Assembly: GCA_019637975.1 (NCBI GenBank)
Contig: JAHBUR010000002.1
Coordinates: forward strand, 124,001-188,000
DNA: 64,000 nucleotides
Source of the DNA: Bacteroidota bacterium
Lineage (GTDB): Bacteria > Bacteroidota > Ignavibacteria > UBA10030 > UBA6906
Reading direction: 5' to 3'
Within the stretch, counting starts at the first letter, position 1. The number at the start of each line of letters is the position of its first letter. The position numbers and the translations under genes were made by a program. The notes beneath the pieces are model-generated. The model was not told the origin of the DNA, searched no databases, and saw nothing but the letters and a program-made list of their open reading frames with translations. Positions 60,816 through 64,000 of this stretch are shown here, piece after piece.

Positions 60816-61139
60816 ATGGCGTATCATGTATACATTTTGTTTTCACGTCTGCATGAGCGGACGTATGTGGGTCAGACAGAAGACCTGGAAAACCGTGTCC
60901 GGCACCATAATGCAGGGCGAGTGCGGTCGACGAAAGCCTACCGGCCTTGGGAGGTTCTGCACAGCGAATCCTACTCGACACGCGCTGAAGCAATGCAACG
61001 GGAGCAATGGTACAAGAGTCCGCAAGGGAGAAGGGCATTGAAAGAGCTTCTCTCTCGGGCGATTGCCTCCAGCGGTTTGTCCGTCCCGTTCGATGGTCAA
61101 GCTCAGGAACGGGACGGGATCTCGTCACGCAAGGCGTGA
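60816..61139 (+). CDS. GIY-YIG nuclease of the URI type, downstream of tRNA-Ser
   Basis: 107 residues from ATG 60816 (TTTGGAGG nine bases upstream). Catalytic core: AYHVYILFSRLHERTYVGQTEDLENRVRHHNAGRV, then STKAYRPWEVLHSESYSTRAEAMQREQWYKSPQGRRALKELL. It is homologous to the protein at 29556. The C-terminal ~24 residues are atypical: from codons AGC GGT TTG on, the frame reads a tRNA-Ser fragment and then the 64-base palindrome, stopping at the palindrome's TGA. Without the palindrome the frame would end at a TAA in the tRNA variable arm. Probably a nuclease of a selfish element targeting tRNA-Ser. Confidence 0.85.
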   Translation: MAYHVYILFSRLHERTYVGQTEDLENRVRHHNAGRVRSTKAYRPWEVLHSESYSTRAEAMQREQWYKSPQGRRALKELLSRAIASSGLSVPFDGQAQERDGISSRKA

Positions 61140-61308
61140 CGGACTAAACCGCCGTAGGGTGTAAAATCCGTCCCGAAGTGATGTACCAGTGTATCGGGGC
61201 GGGATCTGCCGGGTGGATCTTTGTTAGGGACTCTACCGAGAGTTCGCCGTCCCGTACACGGGACGAGCCTCGATCCCAATCGGGATCGGGAATCTCTCCC
61301 TCTCCGCA
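61069..61308 (+). pseudogene. tRNA-Ser 3' remnant interrupted by three palindromic inserts
   Basis: The tRNA-Ser sequence from CCAGCGGTTTG to CCTCTCCGC is present in order but split. Insert 1, 61080-61143 (64 nt), lies in the anticodon loop at the same position as in the 60500 copy and is 62/64 identical to it. Insert 2, 61167-61230 (64 nt), lies at the edge of the variable-arm loop, after TGTAAAA. Insert 3, 61247-61290 (44 nt), lies in the T loop, TTCG|AAT. All tRNA segments between inserts match the intact gene. The first 71 bases overlap the end of the nuclease gene. Confidence 0.88.
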
Positions 61309-61674
61309 AGACTACGCCCCGCCAAAAAACGGCGGGGCTTCGTCCTGCTGGCAGCCTGTGTTCCCGTCAAAAGGCGAATGCGGGCGTAGTCAGCATAACC
61401 GACGAAGCCGCTTCTCAGGCGCAGTCGATCTCTCCCTCTATAGCAAGGCAACGCCCTGCGAGAAAACGGCAATGCCTTGTCTTTCGGGCATACGGCAGGC
61501 ATTGAGCTTGCCTTTTCCTTTTCCCTTCCTCCCATAATTCCAAGCGACGGCGGTCACATTTTTTGGCAGGGGCTTTGTGTTTCAAGGGTTTTTTTCTCAT
61601 TTTTGTCTCGGGGTTTACACACTTCGCTCTCCGTCAACATTGGTCGCAGAACACATTTGAACACATTCAGTGGT
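61309..61674. other. gene-free stretch with palindromes and a second tRNA-Ser tail fragment
   Basis: GCCCCGCC/GGCGGGGC (61316-61338) is a perfect hairpin. ATCTCTCCCTCT at 61428-61439 repeats the tRNA-Ser T-stem/acceptor tail seen at 61292-61303, and both are followed a few bases later by GCAAG. AGGCAACGCC/AATGCCT-type inverted arms follow (about 61446-61505). No credible protein gene; possible short frames are compositionally repeat-derived. Confidence 0.5.
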
Positions 61675-64000
61675 ATGACTTCTCATCGGGTCACGGTTTT
61701 GCTCGCCGGCATTTCACTGCTGATTGCCTCGCCAGATTCGCATAACTCGCTCAGTGCGCAAACCAGGGCCCAACTCAAGCAACAAGCGGAGGGCAGGCTC
61801 AAGGAAATGTCCCCCGACGAAATTGAACGAAAGCTGAAAGAATACGGCATCTCACGTGAAGAAGCCGTCAGAAAAGCAAAAGAACTGAACATCAGTCTGG
61901 AAGAATACCTTGCAAAGCCCTTGCAGGTTGAGCCGCAATCCGGCGTGTCACTATCCCGCCCTCAACTTCAACCTGAACCGGTACATGTCAGCAAGCGCAG
62001 TGATGACACAACCGCACAGCGTCCGCTCTTGCTCATTCCGGGCCTATCAGACCGGAATGGGGTTGACAGTCTTCAGCCGTTCGGGTATGAGATTTTCCGT
62101 CTTCCTTCCTCTGCATTTGAACCTGTTCTTAATCTGTCGAGTCCGCCATCATACGTGCTCGGGCCGGGCGATGAAGTCGTCATTACCGTGTGGGGTGAAA
62201 CAAAGCTGAATTACCAGCTTCAGATCAATCGTGAGGGAAATGTTGTCGTGCCGGATGTCGGGCCGGTCAGCGCGAACGGCGCCACCCTTTCCGAGTTCAG
62301 AGAGAGGCTGCTGCGGCGAATGGGCTCCATCTATTCGGGATTGGACAGCCGCTACGGTACACCGAATACGTTTCTTGATGTTTCGCTCGGAAAACTCCGG
62401 ACCATTCAGGTTTTCGTATTAGGAGAGGTAGCAGCGCCCGGAAGCTACTCGATCTCTTCCTTTGCGACAGCGTTTACGGCACTGTACGTGGCAGGCGGAC
62501 CCGGTGTCACCGGAACCCTCCGTGATGTGCAGATCATGCGCAAGGGAACCGCAGCAACGTCACTCGATATGTATGACTACATCATCCGGGGAGACAACTC
62601 CAAGGATATCCGGCTTCAGGATGGCGATGTGGTGTTTGTGAAGCCCGCACTCAGACGCGTTGCAGTTATCGGGGCGGTCACGAGGCCGGCAATCTATGAA
62701 TTGCGCGCCGGTGAGACACTCGGCGATCTTCTTTCCCTTGCAGGAGGCTTGCGCTTCGATGCATACCACAACAGAATTCACATTGAGAGGATTGTTCCCT
62801 TCGATCAGCGAACTGCATTCGACAAGAACATCCTCGACATGGATGTACTGTCCGGCTCGCTTGCGGAAGTGCAACGAAGCAACACACGATTGGAAGATGG
62901 CGATGTGATCTCGGTATTCAAGATTTCTGACCTCGTACAGAACCGGGTCAGCATTACGGGCAATGTCAACAAACCGGGACGCTTCGAACTGCGGGCGGGT
63001 ATGAGAATCAATAATCTGATTCTTGCCGCGGACAGTCTTCAACGCAACACGTTTTCCGAGCGCGGAACGCTCTTCCGCATGTTGCCGAATCTGAGACGGG
63101 AAATTCACGCGTTCAATCCGAGGCTTGCACTGGAGGGGGACGATGCGCATAACCTCCTGTTACAAAACGAAGACAGCCTCATCATTTACAAAGCGAGCCA
63201 ATTCTTCCCCGAACAGACGGTAACAATCAGCGGTGCGGTACGCAAGCCGGGTGTGTATCCGCGCAGCGAGAAGATGACCGTTGCAGATCTTGTTGTGTTG
63301 GCCGGCGGACTCAAGGAGAATGCGTCAAAGAAGGGTTGGGAAATTTCACGCATAGATACAACGAAACTCGGCACATACAGCACCGTGTACCGGCTTGATG
63401 TCACGCACGACTACTGGGACGCAAACAACGGACAAGGGTTTGCTCTCAAGGATTTCGACTTCGTATCGGTGCCTGTTGACCCGCGCTTCACCCAAAACAA
63501 GCTCGTGGTTCTTTCAGGACACCTCATGAACCCCGGTGCTTATGCGCTGCAGTATGAAGGGGAGAGGCTCGTGAATGTTATTCGCAGGGCAGGCGGACTT
63601 CGACCGAGCGCATTTCCGGGCGCATCCCGGTTTCACCGCAAGCAGAATGCAACCGGTATGATCCCCATTGATTTTGAGAAGGCGCTCAATGATACACTTG
63701 CACGGGACAACATTGTGCTGAATGAAGGCGATTCGATTCACGTGGCTTTTCACGAGGACGTCGTGTATGTGTACGGCGAGGTGTTTGCCCCTTCCGCTAT
63801 TCTCTACAAGAAAGGCGAAAGCGTGGAGTACTATATCCGTCAGGCCGGAGGGTTCAAGCAAGAAGCGGACGAAAGCCGTGTTGTGGCGTTCCTGCCGAGC
63901 GGCAAAAAGTACGAGCCGGGTTGGTTCTTCCTGGGCGATCCCGAACTTCCTCCGGGGAGCACAATCAGCGTCCCGAAGGTAATTGAAAAGGAGGACAAGA
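61675..64000 (+). CDS. polysaccharide export protein with multiple SLBB domains (3' end outside window)
   Basis: Starts at ATG 61675 with a signal-like segment (VTVLLAGISLLIASP) and stays open to the window end (775 codons). A charged helical stretch (about 40-85, MSPDEIERKLKEYGIS) precedes the Wza-like Poly_export domain (PPSYVLGPGDEVVITVWGETKLNYQLQINREGNVVVPDVGPV, about 158-200). At least five SLBB-type beta-grasp modules follow (VFVLGEVAAPGSYSI; VAVIGAVTRPAIYELRAG; VSITGNVNKPGRFELRAG; VTISGAVRKPGVYPRS; LVVLSGHLMNPGAYAL; VYVYGEVFAPSAILY). It forms the outer-membrane/periplasmic channel for capsule or exopolysaccharide, so a glycan locus probably continues beyond the window. Confidence 0.9.
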   Translation, partial: MTSHRVTVLLAGISLLIASPDSHNSLSAQTRAQLKQQAEGRLKEMSPDEIERKLKEYGISREEAVRKAKELNISLEEYLAKPLQVEPQSGVSLSRPQLQPEPVHVSKRSDDTTAQRPLLLIPGLSDRNGVDSLQPFGYEIFRLPSSAFEPVLNLSSPPSYVLGPGDEVVITVWGETKLNYQLQINREGNVVVPDVGPVSANGATLSEFRERLLRRMGSIYSGLDSRYGTPNTFLDVSLGKLRTIQVFVLGEVAAPGSYSISSFATAFTALYVAGGPGVTGTLRDVQIMRKGTAATSLDMYDYIIRGDNSKDIRLQDGDVVFVKPALRRVAVIGAVTRPAIYELRAGETLGDLLSLAGGLRFDAYHNRIHIERIVPFDQRTAFDKNILDMDVLSGSLAEVQRSNTRLEDGDVISVFKISDLVQNRVSITGNVNKPGRFELRAGMRINNLILAADSLQRNTFSERGTLFRMLPNLRREIHAFNPRLALEGDDAHNLLLQNEDSLIIYKASQFFPEQTVTISGAVRKPGVYPRSEKMTVADLVVLAGGLKENASKKGWEISRIDTTKLGTYSTVYRLDVTHDYWDANNGQGFALKDFDFVSVPVDPRFTQNKLVVLSGHLMNPGAYALQYEGERLVNVIRRAGGLRPSAFPGASRFHRKQNATGMIPIDFEKALNDTLARDNIVLNEGDSIHVAFHEDVVYVYGEVFAPSAILYKKGESVEYYIRQAGGFKQEADESRVVAFLPSGKKYEPGWFFLGDPELPPGSTISVPKVIEKEDK

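Noticed and set aside
61069-61308. Considered as a tRNA with three introns
   Set aside because: The 5' third (acceptor and D arm) is missing and is replaced by nuclease coding sequence, so splicing could not yield a tRNA.

Overview
The window looks like chromosomal DNA of an Ignavibacteria/Chlorobi-type member of the Bacteroidota (FCB group). The main reasons are many secreted proteins ending in the type IX secretion (T9SS/Por) sorting domain with the QNYPNPFNP signature, a PorV/PorQ-family protein, a SprA-like outer-membrane protein, a hybrid one-protein two-component regulator (HTCS), TlpA/DUF6029/Omp28-type genes, clear Shine-Dalgarno sites and moderate GC. The assignment is inferred from gene content; no rRNA or marker phylogeny is present.

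Layout. 1-5.0 kb: small envelope proteins, two T9SS cargo proteins and two gene remnants (a cut-off cargo gene, and the first 38 codons of a Ser/Thr kinase). 5.0-5.5 kb: a 474-bp element with 17-bp inverted repeats carrying a truncated DUF1670 gene. 6.3-10.1 kb: dense palindromic repeats before and after an arsR / redox thioredoxin / COG0701 permease operon, followed by a secreted thioredoxin plus CcdA pair. 11.3-13.6 kb: a MarR regulator with a split-Soret-type dihaem cytochrome that carries a T9SS tail, and an orphan contractile-tail tube protein. 13.6-21.3 kb: a hairpin-rich leader, a 1300-residue HTCS, and a cluster of related small lipoproteins. 21.4-29.5 kb: T9SS cargo and lipoproteins. 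29.5-30.0 kb: tRNA-Leu with a GIY-YIG nuclease gene and a broken tRNA copy. 30-48.8 kb: SprA-like protein, Ogt, UvrD/PcrA helicase, YihY, TlpA-DUF6029-Omp28, Kelch cargo protein, acyl-CoA carboxylase, MltD. 48.9-60.4 kb: a six-gene tightly packed envelope operon (two secreted proteins, lipoprotein, TonB-dependent receptor, PorV-like, beta-propeller lipoprotein). 60.5-61.3 kb: tRNA-Ser with a second GIY-YIG gene and broken tRNA copies. 61.7 kb to the end: a multi-SLBB polysaccharide export protein cut by the window edge.

The most unusual structure occurs twice. Each time an intact class II tRNA gene (Leu-CAA, Ser-GCT) is followed, on the same strand, by a terminator-like hairpin, a URI-type GIY-YIG nuclease gene, and then a 3' tRNA remnant into which the 3' end of the nuclease gene runs. 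The two tRNA targets share the octamer CTAAACCG at or within about 20 nt of the junction. The remnants carry palindromic inserts that lie in, or at the edge of, cloverleaf loops (64, 64 and 44 nt in the Ser copy; about 53 nt around the T loop in the Leu copy). This suggests a tRNA-targeting selfish nuclease element together with a palindromic element that tolerates or prefers hairpin loops. It deserves a genome-wide search.
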